Numbered from the stretch's first letter, positions 1-6,241 are shown. The stretch: 8,165 nucleotides of DNA from Frankiales bacterium (GCA_025966295.1 JAOPVD010000037.1:1-8165); one strand, 5' to 3'. Translations and numbers: made by a program. Notes: generated by a model not told the origin, from the sequence alone.

Positions 1-65
1 GCCTCGTGGCGGCTTCCGCCTCCGGGCGTACCGTGGAGTAACAAAACGACCCGCTAGGAGAACCC

Positions 66-1535
66 GTGACGCTCGCCCCGGAACGCCAGGCGCAGACCTT
101 CGACTCGCTCGAGCCCGCGACCGGCGAGGTCTACGCCAGCTTCCCGGTGCACGGCGCCGCCGAGGTGGCGGCCGCGGTGGCGCGCGCCCGCGCGGCCAGT
201 GGCTGGTGGCAGGGCCTCGGGTACGCCGGCCGCAAGGACCGGCTCGACGGCTGGAAGGCGCTCATCGCCAAGCGGCTGCCGGAGCTGGGCGAGGTGGTGC
301 ACCGCGAGAACGGCAAGCCGGTCGGTGACGCCCAGCTCGAGGCCGTACTGGCCGTCGACCACATCGCCTGGGCCGCCAAGAACGCCCGCCGGGTGCTCGG
401 CCCGCGGCGGGTCCCGAGCGGTCTCATGATGGCCAACCAGGCCGCCACCCTGGAGTACCAGGCGTTCGGCGTGGTCGGGGTCATCGGCCCGTGGAACTAC
501 CCGGTCTTCACCCCGATGGGCTCGATCGCCTACGCCCTCGCGGCCGGCAACACGGTCGTGTTCAAGCCGTCCGAGTACACCCCGGCGGTGGGGAAGTGGC
601 TGGTGGACGTCTTCGCCGAGGTCGTCCCGGACCACGACGTCCTCCAGCTCATCACCGGCCTGGGCGAGACCGGGGCGGCGCTCTGCCGCGCCGGCGTCGA
701 CAAGATCGCGTTCACCGGCTCGGCGCGCACCGGCAAGAAGGTGATGGCGGCCTGCGCCGAGAACCTCATCCCGGTCCTCATGGAGTGCGGCGGCAAGGAC
801 TCGATGATCGTCGACGACGACGCCAACCTCGATGCCGCGGCGGACGCCGCGCTGTGGGGCGGCATGTCCAACGCCGGCCAGACCTGCATCGGCATCGAGC
901 GGGTCTACGCCACCGAGAAGGCCTACGACGGCTTCCTGGCCAAGCTCACCGAGAAGGCCCGCAAGGTCGAGCCCGGCGTCTCCTACGGCCACATCACCAT
1001 GCCGTCGCAGGTCGACATCATCCGCACCCACATCGCCGACGCCCTCGCCAGGGGCGGCACCGCGGTGACCGGCGGCGACATCGACGGCACCCTGGTGCAG
1101 CCGACCGTCCTGACCGGCGTGCCGGAGGACTCGCTCGCCGTGCAGGAGGAGACCTTCGGCCCGACCATCACGGTCACCAGGGTGAAGGACGCCGACGAGG
1201 CCATCGCGCTCACCAACGCCACGTCGTACGGGCTGGCGGGGTCGGTGTTCTCCAAGCGGCGCGGCGTCGAGATCGCCCGGCAGCTGCGGTCCGGCATGAC
1301 CTCGGTGAACAGCGTGCTGGCCTTCGCCGGCGTGCCGGGGCTGCCGTTCGGCGGCTCGGGCGACTCCGGCTTCGGCCGCATCCACGGCGACGACGGCCTG
1401 CGCGAGTTCACCCGCGCCAAGGCCATCACCCGGCAGCGCTTCGCCCTGCCGCTGCCGCTGATGAGCTTCGAGCGCACCGCCAAGACCGACCGGCTGCTGG
1501 TCAAGGCGATCCGGCTGCTGCACGGGCGAGGCTGA
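66..1535 (+). CDS. NAD(P)-dependent aldehyde dehydrogenase, 489 aa
   Basis: This is a full-length aldehyde dehydrogenase of the ALDH superfamily, which oxidises an aldehyde to its carboxylic acid with NAD(P)+ in the cytosol. What is seen: GPWNYP at residues 141-146 with the conserved Asn144, the cofactor-binding Lys167 in FKPSE, FTGSARTG at about 216-223, the general base Glu240 in MECGG, the catalytic Cys274 in SNAGQTCIG, and Glu362 in EETFGP. Length is normal for the family. The GTG start is chosen because TAGGAG lies five bases upstream and the N-terminus matches the family. The pattern SNAGQxCIxIER and the Arg-rich C-terminal tail recall the actinobacterial GabD2-like (succinate-semialdehyde dehydrogenase) branch, but the substrate cannot be read from the sequence. 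It leads a probable operon: the next gene starts one base after its stop. A TACCGT -10-like hexamer at 29-34 is possible but has no convincing -35 box. Confidence 0.96.
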   Translation: MTLAPERQAQTFDSLEPATGEVYASFPVHGAAEVAAAVARARAASGWWQGLGYAGRKDRLDGWKALIAKRLPELGEVVHRENGKPVGDAQLEAVLAVDHIAWAAKNARRVLGPRRVPSGLMMANQAATLEYQAFGVVGVIGPWNYPVFTPMGSIAYALAAGNTVVFKPSEYTPAVGKWLVDVFAEVVPDHDVLQLITGLGETGAALCRAGVDKIAFTGSARTGKKVMAACAENLIPVLMECGGKDSMIVDDDANLDAAADAALWGGMSNAGQTCIGIERVYATEKAYDGFLAKLTEKARKVEPGVSYGHITMPSQVDIIRTHIADALARGGTAVTGGDIDGTLVQPTVLTGVPEDSLAVQEETFGPTITVTRVKDADEAIALTNATSYGLAGSVFSKRRGVEIARQLRSGMTSVNSVLAFAGVPGLPFGGSGDSGFGRIHGDDGLREFTRAKAITRQRFALPLPLMSFERTAKTDRLLVKAIRLLHGRG

Positions 1536-1539
1536 CCTG
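1528..1539 (+). promoter_or_regulatory. Shine-Dalgarno and CTG start of alkB
   Basis: GAGG at 1528-1531 sits five bases before CTG at 1537-1539, inside the last codons of the aldehyde dehydrogenase gene, whose TGA is 1533-1535. The alkB reading frame is open from 1462, yet has no ATG, GTG or TTG before 1642. The codons from 1537 on encode what looks like the usual AlkB N-terminus (LELAWQDSLF). The site therefore best explains where translation begins, by near-overlap coupling to the upstream gene. Confidence 0.55.
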
Positions 1540-2169
1540 GAGCTCGCCTGGCAGGACTCGCTCTTCCCACCGGAGGGAGAGCGGCTCTCGTTCGACCGGC
1601 TTCGTCGCGACCAGCTGGACGCGACGTCGTGGGTCGACCTGGTGCCGGGCTGGGTCCCCGACCACGCCGAGCTGTTCGACGAGCTGCTGCGCGAGGCGCC
1701 GTGGCGGCAGCGGACCCGCACCATGTGGGAGAAGGACGTCCTCGAGCCGCGGATGGTGGCGGTCTACGACGGCCCGCTGCCGCCCTCGCTCGAGCAGCTG
1801 CGGGCCACCGTGTCGGCGCGGTACGACGTGGCCTTCGACTCCTGCCTGGTCAACCTCTACCGCGACGGCAACGACGCGGTGGCCTGGCACGGCGACACCG
1901 TCCGCAAGGTGCTGACCAACCCGCTCGTCGTCACCGTCTCGCTCGGGGCCTCGCGCCGCTTCCTGGTACGGCGTCGCGGTGGGGGGCCGGTCCTGAAGGA
2001 GTACGCCCCCGGGCAGGGCGACCTGATGGTCATGGGCGGTGCCATGCAGCACGCCTACGAGCACACCGTGCCGCGGCAGAAGAACGCCTCGGGCGCGCGC
2101 ATGTCGATCACCATGCGGCACAGCCGGCCTGTCGGCCATCTGACAGACGCCCTTGTCGGTCCTGCGTGA
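1537..2169 (+). CDS. alkB: AlkB-family 2-oxoglutarate/Fe(II) dioxygenase, about 210 aa (CTG start)
   Basis: AlkB enzymes remove methyl groups oxidatively from alkylated bases such as 1-methyladenine and 3-methylcytosine, using Fe(II), O2 and 2-oxoglutarate. With CTG 1537 as residue 1, the sequence shows N106 and Y108 in NLYRDG, the metal ligands H118 and D120 in WHGD, the distal ligand H176 in YEHTVPR, and the 2-oxoglutarate-binding pair R188 and R194 spaced RxxxxxR. These match in order and type the E. coli AlkB set N120, Y122, H131, D133, H187, R204, R210. At about 210 residues it is close to E. coli AlkB (216). The first conventional start, GTG 1642, would give 175 aa and remove the N-terminal SLF segment and part of the region before APWRQR. 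It follows the dehydrogenase by one base and precedes the CNB gene by 33 bases, so co-transcription is likely. The family call is firm; the exact start is inferred. Confidence 0.93.
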   Translation: MELAWQDSLFPPEGERLSFDRLRRDQLDATSWVDLVPGWVPDHAELFDELLREAPWRQRTRTMWEKDVLEPRMVAVYDGPLPPSLEQLRATVSARYDVAFDSCLVNLYRDGNDAVAWHGDTVRKVLTNPLVVTVSLGASRRFLVRRRGGGPVLKEYAPGQGDLMVMGGAMQHAYEHTVPRQKNASGARMSITMRHSRPVGHLTDALVGPA

Positions 2170-2202
2170 TGCTGCTGCTCCACCGACAGACTGGGGAGCC
2201 CC

Positions 2203-2628
2203 GTGAGCCTGCTCGCGCGCACGCACAGCCACGCCGCCCTGGTCGACCTGCCGTTCTTCCACGGGTGGACCAGGGACGAGCTGGCCGCGCTCGACCGGGT
2301 CGTGGAGTGGGTGGAGTTCGCCCCCGGCGAGCACCTGGTCAAGCAGGGGACCGCGGGCTATGAGCTGTTCATCCTGCTCGTCGGGGAGGTCGACGTCCTC
2401 ATCGACGGCCACTGCATCACCTCGCTCGGCACGGGGGACCACGTCGGCGAGGTAGCGCTGCTCGACGGCGCGCCCCGCAACGCCAGCGTCGTGGCCCGCT
2501 CCGGTGTCCGGGCGCTGCTCGTGGGCTCCCGCGAGTTCCACGCGCTCGTCGACCAGGTGCCCTCGCTCGACCGCAAGCTGCTGCTCAGCCTGGCCCGGCG
2601 CCTGCGTCAGGCGGCGCCGACGGACTAG
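2203..2628 (+). CDS. Stand-alone cyclic nucleotide-binding (CRP-like) domain protein, 141 aa
   Basis: The protein is a single CRP/PKA-type cyclic nucleotide-binding fold with nothing attached. The beta-roll runs from about residue 15 (LPFFHGWTRDEL) to about 112. The phosphate-binding cassette is GEVALLDGAPRNAS (82-95), with the Gly-Glu pair at 82-83 and Arg92, the residues that hold ribose and cyclic phosphate in CRP and PKA. The C-terminus (about 118-137) is a helix resembling the domain's C-helix. No helix-turn-helix, kinase, channel or transferase domain follows, so it is not a classical transcription factor. A role as a cAMP/cGMP sensor acting by protein contact is inference. The GTG start has GGGGAG at 2193-2198, four bases upstream. 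It is the last gene of the plus-strand group, 33 bases after alkB. Its final 44 bases overlap the convergent small membrane protein gene. Confidence 0.9.
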   Translation: MSLLARTHSHAALVDLPFFHGWTRDELAALDRVVEWVEFAPGEHLVKQGTAGYELFILLVGEVDVLIDGHCITSLGTGDHVGEVALLDGAPRNASVVARSGVRALLVGSREFHALVDQVPSLDRKLLLSLARRLRQAAPTD

Positions 2629-2845
2629 CCAGCTGCTCCTCGACGGCGTACCAACGCTGCGCTCGGTGCTCGTGCACCGCGAGCAGACCGAACGGCGCGG
2701 CCGAGGCGAGCGCGGCCAGGACCGCGACGGCGGGTTGCGCCAGCGCTTCGGCGACCGCCGCGACCCCGAGCAGCAGCATGCCCAGCAGCAGCTCCAGGAC
2801 GTCGCCCCACGGCACCAGGTCGGGAGCCCCGTCGAGCCGGTTCAT
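2585..2845 (-). CDS. Small two-helix membrane protein coupled to ctaD, 86 aa
   Basis: I do not recognise a named family. The protein has a short polar N-terminus, two hydrophobic stretches (about residues 13-34 and 36-57) that should form a helical hairpin in the membrane, then a polar, Ala/Pro-rich tail with HEHRAQRWYAVEEQ. Its ATG (2845-2843) overlaps the TGA of ctaD (2844-2842) in the classic ATGA arrangement, so it is translated by coupling to the oxidase subunit. Third codon positions are almost all G or C outside the overlap, which supports real coding. The position suggests an accessory or assembly protein of cytochrome c oxidase, but this is inferred only from linkage. It does not look like CtaF (subunit IV), which is longer. 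The last 44 bases lie antisense to the end of the CNB gene. A longer in-frame start upstream inside ctaD exists but lacks support. Confidence 0.75.
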   Translation of the reverse strand: MNRLDGAPDLVPWGDVLELLLGMLLLGVAAVAEALAQPAVAVLAALASAAPFGLLAVHEHRAQRWYAVEEQLASPSAPPDAGAGPG

Positions 2846-4524
2846 CTCAGGTCCGGGGTGGCGTGCATGTCGACGCGCCCGGCGGCCCGGGGGTGGTGCA
2901 GGTCGAAGGCCGGCCGCTCGGACCGGATCCGCGGCATCGTCACGAAGTTGTGCCGCGGCGGCGGGCTGGACGTCGCCCACTCCAGCGAGTTGCCGAAGCC
3001 CCACGGGTCGTCGCCGACGGCCCGTCGGCCGCGGCGCAGCGAGATCACCAGGTTGGCCACGAACGGCAGGATCGACAGGCCGGTGAGGAACGCGCCCAGC
3101 GACGACACCGTGTTGAGGGTCGTGAACTTGTCGCTGTCGTAGTAGTCGGCGTACCGGCGGGGCATGCCCTCCCCGCCGAGCCAGTGCTGCACCGCGAAGG
3201 TCAGGTTGAACCCGAGGAACAGCGTCCAGAAGTGGATCTTACCGAGGGTCTCGTTGAGGAACCGGCCGGTCATCTTGGGGAACCAGAAGTAGATCCCCCC
3301 GAACCCGCCCAGCAGCGCCGTCGGCACCAGCACGTAGTGCATGTGTGCCACGAGGAAGTAGGTGTCGGAGACGTGGAAGTCCAGCGGCGGGCTGGCGAGC
3401 ATGACGCCGGTCAGGCCGCCGAGCAGGAAGGTGAGCAGAAAGCCGGTGCTGAACAGCATCGGGGTCTCGAAGGTCATCTGGCCGCGCCACATGGTGCCGA
3501 TCCAGTTGAAGAACTTCACACCGGTCGGCACCGCGATGAGGAACGACAGGAAGCTGAAGAACGGCAGCAGCACCGCGCCGGTGGCGAACATGTGGTGCGC
3601 CCAAACGGTGGCCGACAGCGCACCGATGCCGAGGGTGGCGAACACCAGGCCCTTGTAGCCGAACAGCGGCTTGCGGCTGAACACCGGCAGGATCTCGGTG
3701 ACCACCCCGAAGAACGGCAGCGCGATGATGTAGACCTCGGGGTGGCCGAAGAACCAGAACAGGTGCTGCCAGAGCAGCGGGCCGCCGTTGCCGACGTCGA
3801 AGACGTGCGCCCCGAGGTGCCGGTCGGCCTCGAGGGCGAAGAAGGCCGCGGTCAGCACCGGGAACGCGATCAGCACCAGGATGCTCGTGACCAGCATGTT
3901 CCAGGTGAAGATCGGCATCCGGAACATCGTCATGCCGGGGGCCCGCAGCGTCAGGATCGTGGTGATGAAGTTGACGGCGCCGAGGATGGTGCCGAGGCCG
4001 CTGGTGATGAGACCGATGATCCACAGGTCCGCCCCGATGTAGGGGGAGTGGATGATGTCGTTGAGCGGCGCGTAGGCGAACCAGCCGAAGTCCGCGGCGC
4101 CGGACGGCGTCAGGAAGCTGGACACGACGGTCAGCCCACCGAACAGGTACAGCCAGTAGGCGAAGGCGTTGAGGCGCGGGAAGGAGACGTCCGGCGCCCC
4201 GAGCTGCAGCGGCATGATGAAGTTCGCGAAGCCGAAGGCGATCTGCGGCGCGACCAGGAACATCATGATCGAGCCGTGCATGGTGACGGCCTGGTTGTAC
4301 TGCCCGTTCGACAGGAACTGCAGGCCCGGCCGGGCCAGCTCGGCCCGCATCCCCATGGCCATCAGGCCGGCGACGCACAGGAAGCCGAACGCCGTGGACA
4401 GGTAGAGGATCCCGACCATCTTGTGGTCGGTGGTGGTGACGACCTTCACCACGCGCTGGCCGGGAGTGGGTGGCAGCCGGTGCTCGACCGGCTTGGTCGT
4501 GGTGCCGGCCGCGAGCAGGCTCAC
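2842..4524 (-). CDS. ctaD: Cytochrome c oxidase subunit I (CtaD), 560 aa
   Basis: This is the catalytic subunit of the aa3-type haem-copper terminal oxidase, an integral membrane protein of about 12 helices that reduces O2 to water and pumps protons. Visible ligands are H83 (low-spin haem a, MHGSIMMFL), H261 of GHPEVY with Y265 (CuB ligand and the cross-linked tyrosine), H310-H311 (CuB, WAHHMF), and H394 and H396 in VAHMHYV (haem a3 and haem a). The D-channel entrance D112 (GAPDVSFPR), the gating E263 and the K-channel K337 (PTGVKFF) are all present, so it is an A1-type proton-pumping oxidase. The C-terminal WATSSPPPRHNF segment (516-527) and the length are typical of actinobacterial CtaD. 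The start is GTG with GGGAGG four bases upstream. No ctaC, ctaE or qcr gene lies in the window. It sits 47 bases after the crotonase gene on the same strand and overlaps the small membrane protein gene by four bases. Confidence 0.98.
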   Translation of the reverse strand: MSLLAAGTTTKPVEHRLPPTPGQRVVKVVTTTDHKMVGILYLSTAFGFLCVAGLMAMGMRAELARPGLQFLSNGQYNQAVTMHGSIMMFLVAPQIAFGFANFIMPLQLGAPDVSFPRLNAFAYWLYLFGGLTVVSSFLTPSGAADFGWFAYAPLNDIIHSPYIGADLWIIGLITSGLGTILGAVNFITTILTLRAPGMTMFRMPIFTWNMLVTSILVLIAFPVLTAAFFALEADRHLGAHVFDVGNGGPLLWQHLFWFFGHPEVYIIALPFFGVVTEILPVFSRKPLFGYKGLVFATLGIGALSATVWAHHMFATGAVLLPFFSFLSFLIAVPTGVKFFNWIGTMWRGQMTFETPMLFSTGFLLTFLLGGLTGVMLASPPLDFHVSDTYFLVAHMHYVLVPTALLGGFGGIYFWFPKMTGRFLNETLGKIHFWTLFLGFNLTFAVQHWLGGEGMPRRYADYYDSDKFTTLNTVSSLGAFLTGLSILPFVANLVISLRRGRRAVGDDPWGFGNSLEWATSSPPPRHNFVTMPRIRSERPAFDLHHPRAAGRVDMHATPDLR

Positions 4525-4528
4525 GTGA

Positions 4529-4566
4529 CCTCCCAGGGTGAACGCCCTGTCAGTGCGCGCCCTGGG
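4529..4566 (-). promoter_or_regulatory. Inverted repeats overlapping the ctaD ribosome binding site
   Basis: The 47-base gap between the crotonase stop and the ctaD GTG contains a perfect 7-bp inverted repeat. On the plus strand it reads CCCAGGG at 4532-4538 and CCCTGGG at 4560-4566, 21 bases apart. A second partner, CCCTG at 4545-4549, can pair with CAGGG at 4534-4538 over a six-base loop. Only one of the two hairpins can form at a time, because both use 4534-4538. On the ctaD mRNA the shared arm ends in the GGG that begins the GGGAGG Shine-Dalgarno (4534-4529), so the longer hairpin would partly mask it. It could be an RNA switch, a protein-binding dyad or a chance repeat in GC-rich DNA. 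Confidence 0.35.
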
Positions 4567-4571
4567 TCGGC

Positions 4572-5411
4572 CTAAACCACGTCGAGGCCGCCCGGCTCCG
4601 GCAGCAGATCGGCGTAGACCGGGTCGCGCTTCTCGGCCTTGGCGGTGAACGACTCGACCATGTCGGCCGGCTGGAACATGCCCGCCTGCCAGGTGGCGAT
4701 CTGGTCGAGGGAGTCGTCGACGCCGTGGTCGCGGGCGAAGTTCATCGCCACCTTGGTGCCCCAGAGGGCGAGCGGCGACTTGCTGGCGATCTCACGGGCG
4801 GTCTCGAGCACGCCGGTGACCAGCGAGTCGTGGTCGGCGTACACCTCCTGCACCAGGCCCACCTCGTAGGCGCGCTGGGCGCTCATCCGGCGGCCGGTGT
4901 AGGCCAGCTCGCGGGCGACGCCCTCCGGGATCACGGTGCCGAGCCGCTGCAGCGTGCCGACGTCGGCGGTCATGCCGATGTTGATCTCCTGGATGACGAA
5001 GAACGCGTCGGCGCTGGCGTACCGCAGGTCCGCCGCCGTGACGAGGTCGACGGCGCCGCCGATGCACCCGCCCTGGACGGCGGTGAGCACCGGGACCCGG
5101 GCCTTCTCCAGCGCGGTGAACGACCACTGCAGGCGCTTGGCGGTGGAGCGCATCCGGGCCTGCCGGCGGCCGAGCTCGGCCTGCTCGTCGTGGCCGCCGG
5201 CGAACACCGACAGGTCCATGCCGGCACTGAAGTGCTTGCCGGTGCTGGAGATCACCACGACCCGGGCCGAGGCCTCGTCGCTGATGCGGGTGACGATCTC
5301 CGGCAGCTCGGCCCAGAACTCGGGCACCATCGTGTTGAGCTCGTCAGGGCGGGACAGCCGCACGTGGGCGACCTTGTCGGTGACATCGACGTCGAAGCAG
5401 CGGTAGGCCAT
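4572..5411 (-). CDS. Crotonase-fold enzyme, delta(3,5)-delta(2,4)-dienoyl-CoA isomerase-like, 279 aa
   Basis: The fold is enoyl-CoA hydratase/isomerase. Oxyanion-hole segments are HFSAGMDLS (60-68) and GGCIGGAVDLV (114-124). The catalytic acids are those of the mammalian peroxisomal and mitochondrial ECH1 enzyme rather than of enoyl-CoA hydratase. Asp122, Glu142 and Asp150 fall in GGAVDL, QEINIGM and TADVGTLQRL with spacings of 20 and 8 residues, identical to rat ECH1 D176, E196 and D204. ECH1 shifts the double bonds of 3,5-dienoyl-CoA to 2,4-dienoyl-CoA during beta-oxidation of unsaturated fatty acids with odd-numbered double bonds. That this bacterial protein has the same reaction is inference from these residues. 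Automatic annotation would probably say only enoyl-CoA hydratase. The ATG at 5411 is chosen because the family N-terminus begins there; AGGA lies seven bases upstream. The stop is TAG. It may be co-transcribed with ctaD 47 bases downstream. Confidence 0.92.
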   Translation of the reverse strand: MAYRCFDVDVTDKVAHVRLSRPDELNTMVPEFWAELPEIVTRISDEASARVVVISSTGKHFSAGMDLSVFAGGHDEQAELGRRQARMRSTAKRLQWSFTALEKARVPVLTAVQGGCIGGAVDLVTAADLRYASADAFFVIQEINIGMTADVGTLQRLGTVIPEGVARELAYTGRRMSAQRAYEVGLVQEVYADHDSLVTGVLETAREIASKSPLALWGTKVAMNFARDHGVDDSLDQIATWQAGMFQPADMVESFTAKAEKRDPVYADLLPEPGGLDVV

Positions 5412-5436
5412 CCCACGATCCTGCCGCACCCGTCTG

Positions 5437-5442
5437 TACGGT
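5437..5442 (+). promoter_or_regulatory. Candidate -10 element giving a leaderless ABC-ATPase mRNA
   Basis: TACGGT matches the actinobacterial -10 consensus TANNNT and ends six bases before the GTG at 5449. That would place the transcription start at or next to the start codon. There is no good Shine-Dalgarno in front of this GTG, which fits a leaderless message. No convincing -35 hexamer is visible. The hexamer overlaps a small inverted repeat, CCGT-CTGT-ACGG at 5430-5441. The whole divergent gap to the crotonase gene is only 37 bases. Confidence 0.35.
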
Positions 5443-5448
5443 CGAGAG

Positions 5449-6234
5449 GTGAGTGTCCTGTCGATGTCCGCCGTCACCGTCGTCCGCGAAGGAGCGACCC
5501 TGCTGGCAGGCGTCGACTGGGAGGTCGAGGAGGGCCAGCGCTGGGTGGTGCTGGGTCCCAACGGCGCCGGCAAGTCCACCCTGCTGGCGGTGGCGTCCGC
5601 CTCGCTGTTCCCGTCGGCCGGTGCGGTGGAGCTGCTCGGCGAGCAGTTCGGCGACGCCGACCTCGGCGAGCTGCGGACCCGGGTGGGGCTGTCCTCGTCC
5701 GCGCTGAACGACCGGGTGCCGCCGCAGGAGCGGGCCGTCGACGTCGTCGTCACGGCGGCGCACGGGGTGATCGGCCGCTGGAGCGACGGCTACGACCAGG
5801 GCGACCTCGCGCGGGCGGTGGAGCTGCTGGCCCGGGTCGGGCTGCGCGCCTTCACCGAGCGGCGCTGGGGCTCGCTGTCGGAGGGCGAGCGCAAGCGCGT
5901 GCTGCTGGCCCGGGCGCTGATGACCGACCCCGAGCTGCTGCTGCTCGACGAGCCGGCCGCCGGCCTGGACCTGGGGGCCCGGGAGGCGCTGCTGCGGCTG
6001 CTGGCCCGGCTGTCGTCCTCGCCCGGCACGCCGCCGTCGGTGCTGGTGACGCACCACGTCGAGGAGATCCCGCTCGGGACCACGCACGCGCTGCTGCTCT
6101 CGCGCGGCCGGGTGGTCGCTGCCGGCCCGATCGAGACGGTCGTCACCGGGCCGCTGCTCTCCCAGGCGTTCGGCATCCCGCTGCAGGTGGCGGCGGCCGA
6201 CGGCCGCTGGATGGCCCGCGCCACTCCGGGCTGA
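5449..6234 (+). CDS. ABC transporter-type ATP-binding protein (YlmA-like), 261 aa
   Basis: This is a single nucleotide-binding domain. Walker A is GPNGAGKST at 36-44, the signature LSEGERKR is at 143-150, Walker B with the catalytic glutamate is LLLLDE at 163-168, the D-loop AAGLD is at 170-174, and the switch histidine is in THHVEEIP (201-208). Where most ABC ATPases have the Q-loop glutamine, after LRTRVG, this one reads LSSSALNDR (81-89) with no glutamine. The combination with THHVEEIP and the C-terminal LPLQV..DGRW pattern resembles the YlmA/ModF-like group, which is usually found without an obvious permease. No permease or binding protein is encoded nearby, so transport is not demonstrated. 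The GTG start lacks a good ribosome binding site but has a -10-like TACGGT just upstream. An alternative start is ATG 5464. It diverges from the crotonase gene and ends eight bases before a strong hairpin. Confidence 0.92.
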   Translation: MSVLSMSAVTVVREGATLLAGVDWEVEEGQRWVVLGPNGAGKSTLLAVASASLFPSAGAVELLGEQFGDADLGELRTRVGLSSSALNDRVPPQERAVDVVVTAAHGVIGRWSDGYDQGDLARAVELLARVGLRAFTERRWGSLSEGERKRVLLARALMTDPELLLLDEPAAGLDLGAREALLRLLARLSSSPGTPPSVLVTHHVEEIPLGTTHALLLSRGRVVAAGPIETVVTGPLLSQAFGIPLQVAAADGRWMARATPG

Positions 6235-6241
6235 ACGCCGA

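Noticed and set aside
54..1724. A 556-codon open frame on the minus strand antisense to the aldehyde dehydrogenase
   Set aside because: Its composition is Arg/Gly/Ala/His-rich low complexity with no domain, as expected from the complement of a high-GC3 gene. The plus-strand frame has all ALDH motifs.
2129..2146. CTGTC...GACAG inverted repeat near the end of alkB
   Set aside because: Five-base arms inside coding sequence are expected by chance in DNA of this composition.
1642..2169. alkB starting at GTG 1642
   Set aside because: It would drop 35 residues that look like a normal AlkB N-terminus and has no good ribosome binding site at the right spacing. Kept as the fallback if CTG 1537 is disproved.
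2661..2684. Hairpin GCTCGGTGC / GCACCG-CG-AGC as a terminator for the plus-strand operon
   Set aside because: The right arm needs a two-base bulge, there is no T-run, and the stretch lies inside the small membrane protein gene, so it is probably chance.
2863..4575. A 570-codon open frame on the plus strand antisense to ctaD
   Set aside because: It is a shadow of ctaD codon bias, full of Glu/Arg/His/Gln and with no hydrophobic core or motif. The minus strand encodes an unmistakable oxidase subunit I.
5412..5753. N-terminal extension of the crotonase frame by 114 codons
   Set aside because: The added residues are Ser/Arg/Pro/Thr-rich, match nothing in the crotonase family, and lie antisense to the ABC ATPase Walker A region.
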